Source: Ailurus styani
Lineage: Eukaryota > Chordata > Mammalia > Carnivora > Ailuridae
Assembly (NCBI GenBank): GCA_002007465.1
Contig: LNAC01000746.1
Coordinates: 62,907 to 126,906, forward strand
Length of the DNA stretch: 64,000 nt
Direction: 5' to 3'
Positions 22,200-33,945 of the stretch are shown one piece after another. Every line of letters begins with the position of its first letter. Position 1 is the first letter of the stretch. Under the pieces are notes generated by a model that was not told the DNA's origin, did not search any database, and worked only from the letters and a program-made list of their open reading frames with translations. The position numbers and the translations under genes were made by a program.

Positions 22200-22620
22200 G
22201 CTGAGAGCCCAGCAGCACATTAAGAACTAGAGACTGCCATCCAGAGATGTGATGGTAGGTGCCCTCGATGCAGCCATTTTACATGTCACCGAAGGATGCA
22301 CAGATTCCTATATGAGAGAACAACCAAACCACAGTGTTGTTTTTCAAAGCAGCAGCATGACTGTCAGTCCTGAGTGGAGAGGGCAGCCAAACTGGAAAGC
22401 GGGAGAAGCAGTGTCTGTTCTTGGTACTTACTTTGATTTCTAGTAATGCTGGAACGTACAGAATGTGAGTCTGAGGACAGCAACACGATGGCAGTCCCAA
22501 AGCTCCAGGAGATAAGAGAAAAAAAGGCAAACCGCCGACAGGATGAAAATGCATTTCTCTTTTTGTGCTCTAATCCTGGCAGTTATCTCCACAAGGAAGG
22601 AGACACATATCAAGGTGAGT
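22200..22620. other. Unassigned GC-richer block with splice-like signals on both strands
   Basis: Plus strand: ...TTACTTTGATTTCTAG at about 22442 precedes a frame open from ATG 22446 (MLERTECESEDSNTMAV...) to a strong donor ATCAAG|GTGAGT near 22614. Minus strand: ...GTTGCTGTCCTCAG, 39 nt open in phase 0 (THILYVPALLEIK), then AAA|GTAAGTACC, at about 22440-22478. Both cannot be coding exons of the same transcript, and neither resembles exons A-C in composition. No known repeat is recognised. Confidence 0.3.
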
Positions 22621-23010
22621 GTTTGCCTCAGATTTTTCCCAACCCTCTAACTTTCCACAGAGACACTGCACCATGCTGTCTCTATCATTTAAGAATTCCA
22701 TCAATCAGTATATCTAAAGGTGCTTCAAATTTTATTTGAAATTAATTTTGTAACTCTACTAGTACCACAAAATGAAATCGATGCCAAAATCAGTAAAATT
22801 TCCAGAATAGTATCAAGAGGTTTTCTTTAGAGTTGCAAAGAGTTCCACTCTTTCAAATTGCTATTTTGTTCATCTTCAACATCAGAGTGACAGAGAGCTG
22901 AGAACGATTGTGCTAAGGAGAACAAAATAGACCCCTATGCCTTAGAGAGCTGACTCTGTGATTAGATAGTAGCCGCAATCATTTAGCAGAGATCCCTCTT
23001 CTAGTTTTAC
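22621..23010. other. No feature recognised; intron next to exon A
   Basis: Mixed composition, no repeat identified. Confidence 0.35.
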
Positions 23011-23114
23011 CTCATGAGACACTGATTTAGGTGTCTTTTTTTCACTTGATGAAGGCAAAGTCTCCCTGGAAATCACGTCTTCTGAATCACAGTCATTTCC
23101 CTTCTTATTTTTTC
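23011..23114 (-). CDS. Candidate internal coding exon A of an unidentified minus-strand gene
   Basis: Seen on the minus strand: a strong polypyrimidine tract ending ...TTCTCTTTTTCAG abuts the block at 23115, and the donor GAG|GTAAAAC follows at 23010. The 104-nt block is open in one frame: two nucleotides (GA) complete a codon, then 34 codons run from KNKKGNDCDS to KTPKSVSHE, ending at a codon boundary. The product is hydrophilic, rich in Lys, Ser and Asp/Glu, with no cysteine-rich or membrane segment, so probably disordered. The upstream exon must end with one codon nucleotide; I did not find a convincing one above 23.1 kb. Exon B at 16198-16295 begins in phase 0, which fits. I do not recognise the protein. 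Confidence rests on splice signals, an open frame and phase agreement, not on homology. Confidence 0.62.
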
Positions 23115-23691
23115 CTGAAAAAGAGAAGAGAAAAACTGATCAAATGCAATGGGCTACACAGAAAAAGGTTGTGCCTTAATGAGAAAACCCAAGCTACACA
23201 AGGGGAATGTTCGCCTACTTTTCCTATTGTACAGTCATCTCATCTTTATCTCCTGTATTAATCACTTTTCTCCCTGCTTTAAAAAAGAAACACAGAAAAC
23301 ATGATCCTTCTTCTAGATTCATACTCAGAAAGTTAATTTTTGAGCAGTTCCTTTGTTCCTACTGCTGTATTACTCTTCAGATAAATCCTAAATATATACA
23401 ACTTCCAGAACCTATGCATTGGGTATCACAGAAGATAATTCTCCTGTCTTTCAGGGTCTACTTCTTAGATAAAGGACAGTGTGTTACATAAATCTCACTT
23501 TAACTTCTTGAATTATTAATAATAAATAAATTAGCAATATATTAATGTATACAGAAAGTCATTTCAGGCTTTACTGAAGAATATAATATCAATTCTCCCT
23601 AGGAAAGTCATTGGTGGTTTTATTATAGGATCATTGCTAATTACTTGTTACTTTAACTGCACAGAATACTTCAGATAGAAGCCAAAGGAGA
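23115..23691. other. No feature recognised; intron upstream of exon A
   Basis: AT-rich; no splice-framed open block ending in the required phase was found. Confidence 0.35.
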
Positions 23692-23897
23692 TATTTTTTT
23701 TTAAAGATTTTATTTATTCATTTGACAGAGAGAGAGAGATTACAAGTAGGCAGAGAGGCAGGCAGAGAGAGAGGAGAGAGGAGGAAGCAGGCTCCCTGCT
23801 GAGCAGAGAGTCCGATGTGGGCCTCGATCCCAGGACCCTGGGATCATGACCTGAGCCGAAGGCAGCGGCTTTAACCCACTGAGCCACCCAGGCGCTC
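23692..23897 (-). mobile_element. Can-SINE, minus, full length
   Basis: Complement of the SINE from the poly-T at 23693 to 'gagccacccaggcgctc'. Confidence 0.95.
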
Positions 23898-24062
23898 ATA
23901 GAAATAAAGCAAAAATATATAGTAAAATTGCAAAATCTTACTGAAGTTTACAAAAAGTAGAACCCATATTTATATAGGAGAAAACTGAGTATCATAATAA
24001 TGGTAAGTATCTTCTAAATTAATTCACAGATTCAATGCAAATCCAATCAAAATTTAAGCAGG

Positions 24063-24066
<4 letters not shown>

Positions 24067-24097
<31 letters not shown>

Positions 24098-24104
24098 TGT
24101 GTGT
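24067..24104. repeat. (GT)n microsatellite
   Basis: About 19 GT units with one interruption near 24095, inside L1M. Confidence 0.97.
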
Positions 24105-24389
24105 AGGGAGACAAACTAGAGAATACAAGTCCAAGAACAGCAAAGACAACCTGGACAAGCAAAACAGATTGGGGGCATTTACTTTATCATATATCAATAC
24201 TGATTATAAGTTAAAGTAATCAACAGTGTGAATTGGTATAGGAGTAGAAAAATAGAGGAAGAAAAGAGAATAGGGATTCTTAAACAAACTCAAGTATATA
24301 AGAGCATTTACTATTAGATAGTGATGGCATTGCAGATCAGTAGGGAAAACATAAAATAAATGGCTTTGGGACAACTGGCTTTCCAACCA

Positions 24390-24414
24390 AAAAAAAAAAA
24401 AAAAAAAAAAAATN
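24390..24414. repeat. A-homopolymer ending at an ambiguous base (n at 24414)
   Basis: More than 20 A residues followed by 'tn'. This is the only ambiguous base I noticed, and probably a sequencing or assembly uncertainty. Confidence 0.95.
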
Positions 24415-24587
24415 ATCTCTATCTCAGAGCCTGATTAAGATCAAAGATCAAAGTATACAAAAAATAATAAAAGAGAGGCTATTTTTATTCTCTCAGGGTA
24501 GGAACAGATTTTCTAATTACAAAAGCACAACTTACAGAAGAAAGTATTGATAAATTTGAATATTAAATCAAAAATACTGTCAATAGG

Positions 24588-24717
24588 GGTGCCTGGCTGG
24601 TTCATTTGGAAGAGCATGTGATCCTTGATCTCAGGGTTGTACGTCTGAGCCCCAGGTTGGTTGTAGAGATTACTTACAAACAAAATCTTTAAAAAATAAG
24701 AAATAAAAATAAAAAAA
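24588..24717 (+). mobile_element. Short, old Can-SINE variant, plus
   Basis: Head 'ggtgcctggctggttcattt' and 'gatctcagggttgtacgtctgagcccc', lacking the CT-rich middle. The target-site duplication GATACTGTCAATAGGG (about 24573 and 24718) flanks it. Confidence 0.88.
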
Positions 24718-25261
24718 GATACTGTCAATAGGGTTTAAAAAAAAAGCATTCACCAGAAAGAAGTGATATGCATCTACATATACATAGAGATACATAGAGA
24801 ATTCCTGAAATTCAATAAGACAAGCCAATAGGAAAAAAAAATGTGTCAAGTATATTAAACAAGCTGATATTCTTAGATGGAAATAACAACAACCAACTAC
24901 TGCTGATTTGAGAATAAATAAAATCTATTGCATATCCTCTGGACAATTCCTCTAACCACCAGAAAAGCTGAACAAAAGGCATGGGTCTCCGGAATGCTGA
25001 GGGTGCACATCTAACACTCACTCCTGTTACTGATGCTAAAACTGTACCATATCCTCCCATAATCCTTGACATTAAATGTTACTGCCACTATTTCTTCACA
25101 CCAAGATTCAAAGAACAGGGAATTCTGCAAACTTAAAAAGGAGCTTCATATGCTAGGGAGGCAAATTTAAAAAAAAAAATGCCTGTAAGAATTATAAACA
25201 AGCAACGCATAGAAGAATAAAACCTACAGGTCAATAAATATTTTTTAAAAATCCGGTGTCA

Positions 25262-25744
25262 ACAATGCCAAACTATGGAAAGAACCTAGATGTCCATCAA
25301 CAGATGAATGGATAAAGAAGAGGTGGTATATATATATACAATGGAATACTATGCAGCTATCAAAAGAAACGGAATCTTGCCATTTGCAACAACGTGGATG
25401 GAACTAGAGGGTATTATGCTGAGTGAAATAAGTCAGTCAGAGAAAGACAATTATCATATGATCTCTCTGATATGAGGAACTTGAGGGGGCAGGTTGGGGG
25501 GTCGTGGGGGGTAGGGAGGGAAAAATAATGAAACAAGATGGGATCGGGAAGGAGACAAACCATAAGAGACTACTAATCTCATAAAACAAACTGAGAGTTA
25601 CTGGGGGGTGGGAGGGTAGGGATAGGGTGGATGGGTTATGGACATTGGGGAGGGTTTGTGCTATGGTGAATGCTGTGAAAGGTGTAAGCCTTATGATTCA
25701 CAGACCTGTACCCCTGGGCCAAATAATAAAAAATAAAAATAAAA
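25262..25744 (+). mobile_element. Young 5'-truncated L1 3' end
   Basis: ORF2 end 'tggaatactatgcagctatc', 'aacgtggatggaactagagg', G-rich 3'UTR, and 'acagacctgtacccctggg' with an A-rich tail. Near-repeat AAAATCMRGTGTCA lies on both sides. Confidence 0.92.
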
Positions 25745-25759
25745 AAAAATCAAGTGTCA

Positions 25760-28402
25760 CCTAAGAAACAAATGAAAATTAAAGTAACCTACCACTGACT
25801 TTCACTTCTATGAGGAATTTATCATTTAATCACAACCAGAAAAATAGAACAAAATACACTGAAACAACAATTTTCAGCCATTGCACAATAGATTATGATC
25901 CCAGAGAGAGGGGAAACAAATGAGGTGAGCTTTGTGATTGCCCCAGATTAAGACCAGGGATTTTCCAGGCCACAGCTCAGGGAGAGAATTGAAAGAGGGT
26001 CCAGTGATCGCACTGAGTTGCAGAGAAAGAGATCAAAGCTCTGAGAAACTGTGGCAAGTAGAATTTGTAGGGCAGAATATCAAGAGAGGAGGTAGCTCTA
26101 CAGAATCTGCAAAGAAATCCTCTCTTATCCTTTACAGAATATGGATCTGCTTATATGTAGGACAGTCCCTGACATTAGGGAAAATCACTGGAAAGCAGCA
26201 GAGATCAGTAAGGCCAGGAAAAGTTTGTGTTCTTACAATCCAGAATGAGGAGATCTCATAGGGCTCTGGGGAGGGTTCACAGAACAGACACTTCTTAGCA
26301 AAACTCAATTATCCTCAGAATAAAGGCTACACTGCATCACCTCTAAGAAGCTTAATAGCAAGCTTCAAAAAGAATCAAGTTCAATTTGAACCTCAAGTAG
26401 TACAACTGCAAGGCAGAAAATTCCAACACTTTCTTAGAGGAATACAGAAAAAAAAATTCAGCACCCAAAAATCATATAATTTGCAACATCTAGCATCCAG
26501 TAAACAATTAACAGGGACACACAGAAGCAGAAAAATACGTCCTATGACCAGAAAAGTCAATCAACAGAAATATACTTAGAAGTAATAGATGACGAAATTT
26601 GTAAACAAGAACATTTAACAAACTAGTATAACTTTTATGAAGGTGCTCAAGCAAGTAAAATAAAACACAGTGAGAAGAGAAATAAAAAATGTGAAAAATG
26701 GAATTTCTAGATATGAAATACATAACATATGAACTGGATAGAACTAACAGCAGATGAGACAGTAGAGAAGAAAAGACCAGTGTATGTCAACATACAGCAA
26801 CGGAAATGATCCAAAATGAAGCACAGTGGGGGGAAAAAGAGACTGAACAGAAATTCAGCAAATTTTAAAAGAAAAAAAAAGGGGGAAGCAATACCATGCT
26901 AACACTAGTCAAGAAAAAGAATGGCTAGATTATCTTAGATGAAGTAGACTTCAAACTAAAGAGCACTACCAGTGATAAAGATGACATTACATAATGATAG
27001 GTGTCAATTCATTAGAAAAACAGCAATTCAAAATCTGTATTCAACTCATAGTAAAACCCAGATTAATATGAAATAAAAACTGACAGAACTGAAAGGAGAA
27101 AGACACATATCCACAAAACTCTCTTTCAACAACTGACATAAAAGAAAAAAAAATCAGTGACTACATGGAAGATTTGAAACACCCTATAACTCATACTGTC
27201 CTAATTTAAAAGTATAAAACACTTCACCTAAAAACAACAGAATACACATTCAAGTATGCATGGAACACTTTCAAGGATTATACACTAAGCCACAAAACAA
27301 TTCTCAATAAATTTATAAGCTATGAAATCAGACAGAACTTATATAAATTATAAAATATATCCTACAGGGCACCTGGGTGGCTCAGTGGGTTAAAGCCTCT
27401 GCCTTTGGCTCAGGTCATGATCTCAGGGTCCTGGGATGGAGCCCCGTATCGGGCTCTCTGCTTAGCAGGGAGCCTGCTTCCCCCTTTCTCTCTGCCTCTC
27501 TGCCTACTTGTGATCTCGGTGTCAAATAAATAAATAAAATAAAATAAAAAGATTAAAACATATCCTACAGATATTCTCAGATCACAATCAAATTAAATTA
27601 AAAATTAATAATAATAAGATAAAAAAAAGATATATGGGAATTCTCCAAATAGCCTGTGAGTCAAAAAATAAGTCACAAGAGAATCTAGAAAATATCTTAA
27701 ACTTCATGAGGGTAAATAAAAACAGCACATTGGAATTTTAAGGATGAAGCCAAAGGAATGTTTTATAGAAATTTATTGCATTGGATACTTGTATGAGGAA
27801 AGTAGAAAGACCTAAAATCCAATTATCTAAACTTCTACCTTAAAGAATTAGGAAAAAAAGAGCAAATTCAAAGAAGCAGAAGAATGGAAATGGTGGTAAA
27901 AACAGAAATTATTGAAAGAGAAAAATAATAAAATGTAACCAACGTTTGGTTCATGGAAAAGATCAATAAAATTGATGCATCAAAAAATGCATCAAAAATA
28001 AAAGAGATGCATCAAAAAATAAAAAAGAGAAGAACAACCTCAGGAATGAAAGGGAGGACCACACCATATTTTCCATAAAAATGTAAAGTATGTTAAAGGA
28101 ATAATACAGATAACTTTATGTCAGTAAGCTTGACAACTTAGATGAAATGAACAAATAATTTGAAAGACAAAATCTACCATAGTTCATCCAAGAAAAACTA
28201 GATAATATGAACAGCCCTATATCATTTAAAGAAACTGAATTCATAATTTAAAATCCTCCCCCAAAGAAATATCAGATCTTCACTGGCAAATATCTTCACT
28301 GGCAAATTCTATAAAACACTTAAGGAAAAACACTGGTTCTACACCAACTTGCCATAAAACTGAAGAGAAGGAGACATTTGCCATCTCATTTCATGAGGTA
28401 AA
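25760..28402 (+). mobile_element. L1M 5' region, ORF1 leader and ORF2 start
   Basis: 26480-26660 matches the L1M ORF1 leader ('agcatccagtaaacaatta', 'aagcagaaaaatacgtcc', 'gaaaagtcaatcaacagaaat'). 26880-28400 matches ORF2 ('catgctaacactagtcaaga', 'taccttaaagaattaggaaaa', 'ggttcatggaaaagatcaat'). 25860-26470 is probably 5'UTR. A SINE splits it at 27367, and it resumes after the LTR at 28770. Confidence 0.65.
27367..27553 (+). mobile_element. Can-SINE, plus, full length
   Basis: Intact head and tail. AAAAYATATCCTACAG flanks it at about 27351-27366 and 27555-27570. Confidence 0.96.
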
Positions 28403-28768
28403 CACTGCTGTATTTGTCTACCAGGGCTGTGATAACAAAATAGCAGAGTGGCTTGAACAACAGAAATTCAATTTTCTCACAGTTCTGGAGGTTGGAAGTC
28501 TAAGATCAAGGTGCCAGGAGGTTTGGTTTCTCCTAAGTCATCTCTCCTTGACCACCTTCTTGTTGTGTCCTCACATGGCCTTTTCTCTGTGCATGCATGT
28601 TCCTGGTGTCTTTTCCTCTTCCTATAAGGACACTTGTCCAAACTGATTATGGCCCCACCTGTATGATGTTATTTAACATTAATAAGCTCTCTAAAGGTCC
28701 TATCTCCAAATACAATCACACTGGGGATGAGGGCTTTAACTTGTGAACTTCAGAACACACTGCAGTTC
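28403..28768 (-). mobile_element. MaLR (MLT1-type) LTR, minus
   Basis: 'accagggctgtgataacaaaat', 'gttctggaggttggaagtctaagatcaag', 'tataaggacacttgtccaaactgatta' and 'ctatctccaaatacaatcacac' are the complement of the MLT1 LTR. It interrupts L1M ORF2. Confidence 0.9.
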
Positions 28769-29532
28769 CTAACAACTATCTTGATACCAATAGCAAAGAT
28801 ATTAAAAGAAAATTATACAGATCAACATCCTCTCATGAATAGAGATGCAAAAGTCCTTAACAAAATTTGCCAAATCAAATCCAGAAATATATAAAAAGGG
28901 CAGTATATTGTGACCATGTGGAGTTCATCCAAAAATGTAAAGTAGGTTAACACTTGAAAAGTAATCAAAATAAGTCACTGTATGAATATACTCAAAACAA
29001 AGAAAAACAGATAATCATTTCAATAGATGCAGAAAAAAATTTAACAAAATTCAATTCCTGTTTACAAAGAACAAAACAAAACAAAACAAAAAAACCTTCA
29101 GCAGACTATGAATCAAAGGGAAACCTCTCAACCTGATAAAGAATATCTACAAAAAAAAAACCTGTGGTTAACAACATTCTTAAGAGTGAAAGACTGAACT
29201 CTGTCCCTCTAAGATCTGGAACAACTGACAGATGTCTGCTCGTAACACATCCTTTCAACAACATACTGGAAGTATTAGCCAGTGCTGTTAGGCAAGAAAA
29301 AGAAGACAAAAAGATTGCTAAAGAAGATGTATGAAACTCTTTCTCAAAGATGAAATGACTGTCAATACAGAAAATCATGAAGAATCTATTTTAAAAAGCT
29401 GTTAGAAATTATAAATAAACTTAGCAAGGTTGTAGGATATGCAGTCAGAATATAAAATCAGCTGTATTTCTATATGTTAGCAAGGAACAATCTAAAATTA
29501 CGATTTTAAAATGTAAGAAACCTGAAATACGT

Positions 29533-29734
29533 GGGACGCCTGGATGGCTCAGTTGGTTAAGAAGCTGCCTTCGGCTCGGGTCATGATCTCAGGGTCCTGG
29601 GATCGAGTCCCACATCGGGCTCCTTGCTCGGCAGGGAGCCTGCTTCTCCCTCTCTCTCTGCCTGCCACTCTGCCTGCTTGTGCTCTCTCTCTCTCTCTTT
29701 CTGACAGATAAATAAATAAAATATTTTTTTAAAA
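29533..29734 (+). mobile_element. Can-SINE, plus
   Basis: Head 'gggacgcctggatggctcag'. The target-site duplication AAGAAACCTGAAATAC flanks it. Confidence 0.95.
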
Positions 29735-29790
29735 AAAGAAACCTGAAATACTTGACACATGCTTAAGACCTGTATGCTGGAAACTACATT

Positions 29791-29999
29791 GGGGCACATG
29801 CGTGACTCAGTTGAGTGTCTGTCTTTGGCTCAGGTCATGATCCCGGAGTCCTGGGATCAAGCCTCAAGTCAGGCTCCCTGTTTAATGGGGAGTCTGCTTC
29901 TCCTTCTCCCTCTGCTTCTCCACTCCTGCTCTCTCTCTCTCACTTGGGTTTGCTCTCTCTCTCTCTCTCTCCCAAATAAATAAAAATCTTAAAAAAAAA
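29791..29999 (+). mobile_element. Can-SINE, plus, older
   Basis: Head 'ggggcacatgcgtgactcag', CT-rich body and A-rich tail, only about 55 bp after the preceding SINE. Confidence 0.93.
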
Positions 30000-30399
30000 A
30001 ACTACAAAGTATTGCTGAAAGAAATTTAAAAATACCTGAATAAGTGGAGAAATACACATTGTCTTTGCATTAGAAGATTCAATATTGCTAAGATGTCAAA
30101 TCCCCCCACAGTGATCTCAATCAAAATCCCAACAGGAGTTTATTGTAAAAACTGACAAGCTAATTCTAAAATGTAGATGGAATGTCAAGGGCCTAGAATA
30201 GCAACAACAATTTTGAAAAAGAACAACACTGAAAGACTCAACCACTTGATTTCTAAACTTATTACAGAGTTATAATAATTAAGATACTATGACTTGGAGT
30301 AAGAACAGAAGTATAAAGCAATGGAACAGAATAAAAAGTCCACATATAATTCTACATACATATATTCAATGATTTTTAACAAAGCTTCCTAGGTAATTT

Positions 30400-30699
30400 T
30401 TTAATTTTTTTATTAACATATAATGTATTATTTGCCCCAGGGGTACAGGTCTGTGAGTCATCAGGCTTACAAATTTCACAGCACTCACCATAGCACATAA
30501 CCTCCCCAATGTCCATAATCCAGCCACCCTCTCCCTCTACCCCTATCCCCCAGCAACCCTCAGTTTGTTTCCAGAGATTAAGAGTCTCTTATGGTTTGTC
30601 TCCCTCCTCAGTCCCATCTTGTTTCATTTTTCCCTCCCTACCTGCCATGACACCCCACCCTGCCCCTCAGATTCCTCATATAAGAGAGATCATATGCTG
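30400..30699 (-). mobile_element. Young L1 3' end, minus
   Basis: Complement of the same 3'UTR as 25420-25740 ('ccccaggggtacaggtctgtgagt'), with poly-T at the left. CCTARGTAATT flanks it (about 30389 and 30700). Confidence 0.92.
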
Positions 30700-31089
30700 C
30701 CTAAGTAATTAAATCGAGAAAGGATAGATGTTTCCTCCTTTATGTTATGCTGAAATGGTATGTTATGTTATGCTGAAATAACATGGAAAAAAAAGAAACT
30801 CAATCCTTTTATTACTCCAGTAAAAAAAGGAATAAATCAGAGATATAAACTTAATAGCTGACACTATAAAATTTTAGAAACAAACAGGAGAAAAGTGTTT
30901 ACAGTTATGTAAGTAAGTCTTAGTACACAAAAAAAACATTAAGGATAAAAAAACCTGATAAATTGTATTTCCTCAAAATTCACTGTTTGATTAATCTTAA
31001 TAATTTCTCAGCAGCTTTCTCTTAAATTTATTCAATCGGTAATTTCCAACTGTCATATATTACACTTGAATTTCACCTCTTTTATCCCA
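30700..31089. other. Probable continuation of L1M ORF2, then unassigned
   Basis: To about 30960 the text is L1 ORF2-like ('attactccagtaaaaaaagg', 'ttttagaaacaaacaggagaaaa'). The rest is unassigned. Confidence 0.4.
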
Positions 31090-31285
31090 GTGCTGTCATT
31101 TTTGTGGCACACAATTTTGGCCAATTTCCCTAATTCCTCTATGTCTGTTTCATCATGTATAGAACAGAAATACCAACAGTGCCTGTGTCATAAGAATGTT
31201 AGGATGATCAGCTGAGGAATTATACCTGAAGCATTCAGCACAGTGCTTCACACAGGTTCAGCATTTAATGTTGGTTATTATTGCT
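31090..31285 (+). mobile_element. MIR element
   Basis: 'ccaatttccctaattcctctatgtctgtttcatcat' through 'agcattcagcacagtgcttcacacaggttcagcatttaatgttggttattattg' is MIR core plus tail. Confidence 0.78.
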
Positions 31286-31369
31286 AACATTTAGAGAGTT
31301 CACTTTGTTCATTTACACTTTTTCAAGATTTATTCCATTAAACCATGTGATTATTTTTCAGTCTGCTAA

Positions 31370-32480
31370 AAAAAAAAAAAATATCCAGGGGCCAGAAACA
31401 ATGATACTGCTGCAGCAACAAACAAACCCAGTATCCATATCTTGATTCCTAAATACTGTTCTCCAATAAAAGAAAACAAATCTCTTAAGAAATGGCTGAA
31501 TCTAGGGCCAGGTCAGGGGAAAACTCGAGATAAGTCTGGAGTATCTTGTAATCCAGTAAAATAGTGAAGTGCTCAAAAAAACTAAAGGAGGGAATATGTG
31601 AAAGGACAGAACACAGGAGTCAACCTGAAAGTCCTTCCAAGGGCCAGGGCTTGAACAATTTGAACACTAAAGTGAGTAACAATTGGATTATAATGAAGCA
31701 TAAAATAAATATAAATTAGTCCATACTCATATAAACAAATGATCAAATAAATAAGTAGGGGAGGACAAACAAACCTTCTTTACAGAAAAAAAACCCAAAA
31801 TGTATATATACTCCCTCCTTCAATAGGTAGAGCTTAATTCTTGCTCACTTCCCCACCCAGAGGGCAGGCTACACATAGTGACTCAGTTCCAAAGAGTGAG
31901 AAAAGGGAAATACAGTAACTTTACAGCAGAGAAAACACCTATGGCAAATACCACCTTAACCAAATGATGACCATTAAGAGTACCAGTGGTGTCACATGGA
32001 TGTCCTGTGCCTCCTGAGATGACATGACAAGAAGAACATTTCACTTCTGTGGTATTCCTCCCCCAAACCCGTAACTCTAGTCTAATCATTAAAAAAAAAT
32101 CAGACAACTGTAAATTGGGGGCCTTTCTACAGGATACCTGGCCACCACTCAGCCTGTGAAGGTTACGAGAAACAAGGAAAGACTGAGAAACTGTCACAGA
32201 CCAGAAGAAACTGGGGAGACATGCTGCCTAAATGCAATGTGATATCCTGCATTAGATCCTAGAACAGAAGAAAACATGAATGTGGAAAAAAAATGGTAAA
32301 ATTCAAAATAAGTCTGGGATTTAGTTAATACCCATATGCCAAGGCCAGTTTCTCTAAGGTCAGTTTTGACAAATGAACCCTGGTAATATAAGATGCTAAC
32401 AACAGGGGAAACTGGATGAGGGGTATTGTGGATGTTCTGTACTATCTTCACAATTTGTCCATAAATCAAAAATTATTCTA
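31370..32480 (+). mobile_element. L1ME-like 3'UTR and 3' end
   Basis: 'ggcttgaacaatttgaacact', 'tctagtctaatcatt' and the end 'ctgtactatcttcacaatttgtccataaatcaaaaattattctaaaat' are old L1 3' landmarks. It shares sequence with the antisense piece at 3976-5012. Confidence 0.78.
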
Positions 32481-32499
32481 AAATAGAAGTTTTTATGCT

Positions 32500-32995
32500 A
32501 ACAAAATTAATGATTTAGGGAAATAATTTTCTTGAAAGACACAAATTCTTTTTTAAATTTTTGGATGTGCACATTTAATAGAATATAGTTCCTCTGTTCT
32601 ATTGTTTTTAATAGAATGCTTCTTATTTCAGTTTTGTTTGAGGTCTCCTCATGATTAAATTCAGAATATGCATTCTCGACTGGAATACCACATAGGTGAG
32701 GCTCCTTTCTCAGCACTTCACGTCTGAAAGCTTACAATGTCCATCTCTCCCTCATTAGTGACATTAATTTAGACCACTGATTTAAGTTCAATTTTTCTCC
32801 TATAGAATATTTTTATTTTATCCTATCTTAGCAATTAATGCACAATCTATAGGAAGACACTTTGTGACTACACACATCCTGCTCTTCATTGAAATTTTCA
32901 CCTAGATTTAGCATCTACTGCTGCTTTTTGCCTGATTCAGTCTTTGTATAATGGGTACAAAATGATAAGTTTCCAACCCTAGAACTCCCTAGCAC
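32500..32995. other. No feature recognised
   Basis: AT-rich with no clear repeat or exon. Confidence 0.35.
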
Positions 32996-32999
32996 TTTT

Positions 33000-33903
33000 T
33001 TTTTATTGTGGTAGGAAACATAACATAAAATTTACCATCTTAACCATTTTTAAGTATATAGTTCAATAGTGTTAACTATATGCATATTTTCGTGAAGCAG
33101 ATATCTAGAATTTTTTCATCTTGCAAATCTGAAACTTAATACCCATTAAACAACTCCATTTTTCCCATCCCCCCAGCACCCAGTAACCACTATTTTACTT
33201 TCTGTTTCTATGAATTTGACCACTTTAAATACCTCACATAAGTGGAATCGTACAGTATTTGTCTTTTGTGACTGGCTTATTTTACTTAGCATAATATCCT
33301 CAAGGTTCATCCATGTTGTTGCATGTGACAGGATTTCCTTCCTTTTCAAGGTTAAATAATATTCCATTGTATGAATATATCACATATTGTTTATCCACTC
33401 ATCCACTGATCAATTCCCAGCTTTATTCAGATATAATCGACATGCAGCATTGTATACATTTAAGGTGTACCACATAATGATTTGACTTATGTATATCATG
33501 AAATGATTATCAAATCAGTTTAGTTACTATTCATCATCTCATATAGATTCTCTTAAACAAATTTCATATATACCATACAGCAGTGATAACCAGATAGACA
33601 TCATGTTGTACATGACATCCACAGCACTTATTTATAACTAGAAGTTTGTACCTTTTGACTATCTTCATCCAATTCCCTCCTTCAATCTATCCCCCCACCC
33701 CACTTCTGGTAACTACAAATCTGATCTCTTTTTCTATGATTTTGTGTTCTGTTTTTTTGTTTTTTAGATTCCAAATATAAGCAAGACCATACAGTATCAT
33801 CCTTTTCTCTCTGATTTATTTCACTTAGAATAATGCCCTCAGCATCCATCCATGTTGTTGCAAATAGCAGGATTTCCTTCTTTGTTATGGCTAAATAACA
33901 CTG

Positions 33904-33945
<42 letters not shown>

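Larger units (their letters stand above)
23920..25245 (+). mobile_element. L1M ORF2 remnant
   Basis: 'gattcaatgcaaatccaatcaaaatt', 'aagtccaagaacagcaaagacaacctggacaagc' and 'gctttgggacaactggctttcc' are L1 ORF2 text. It is interrupted by (GT)n, an A-run and the SINE at 24588-24717. 24880-25130 is less clear. Confidence 0.65.
28769..30399 (+). mobile_element. L1M ORF2 remnant, RT and downstream
   Basis: 'catttcaatagatgcagaaaaa', 'ttgtaggatatgcagtcagaat' and 'caatcaaaatcccaacaggagttt' are ORF2 landmarks. Two SINEs sit inside it. Confidence 0.75.
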
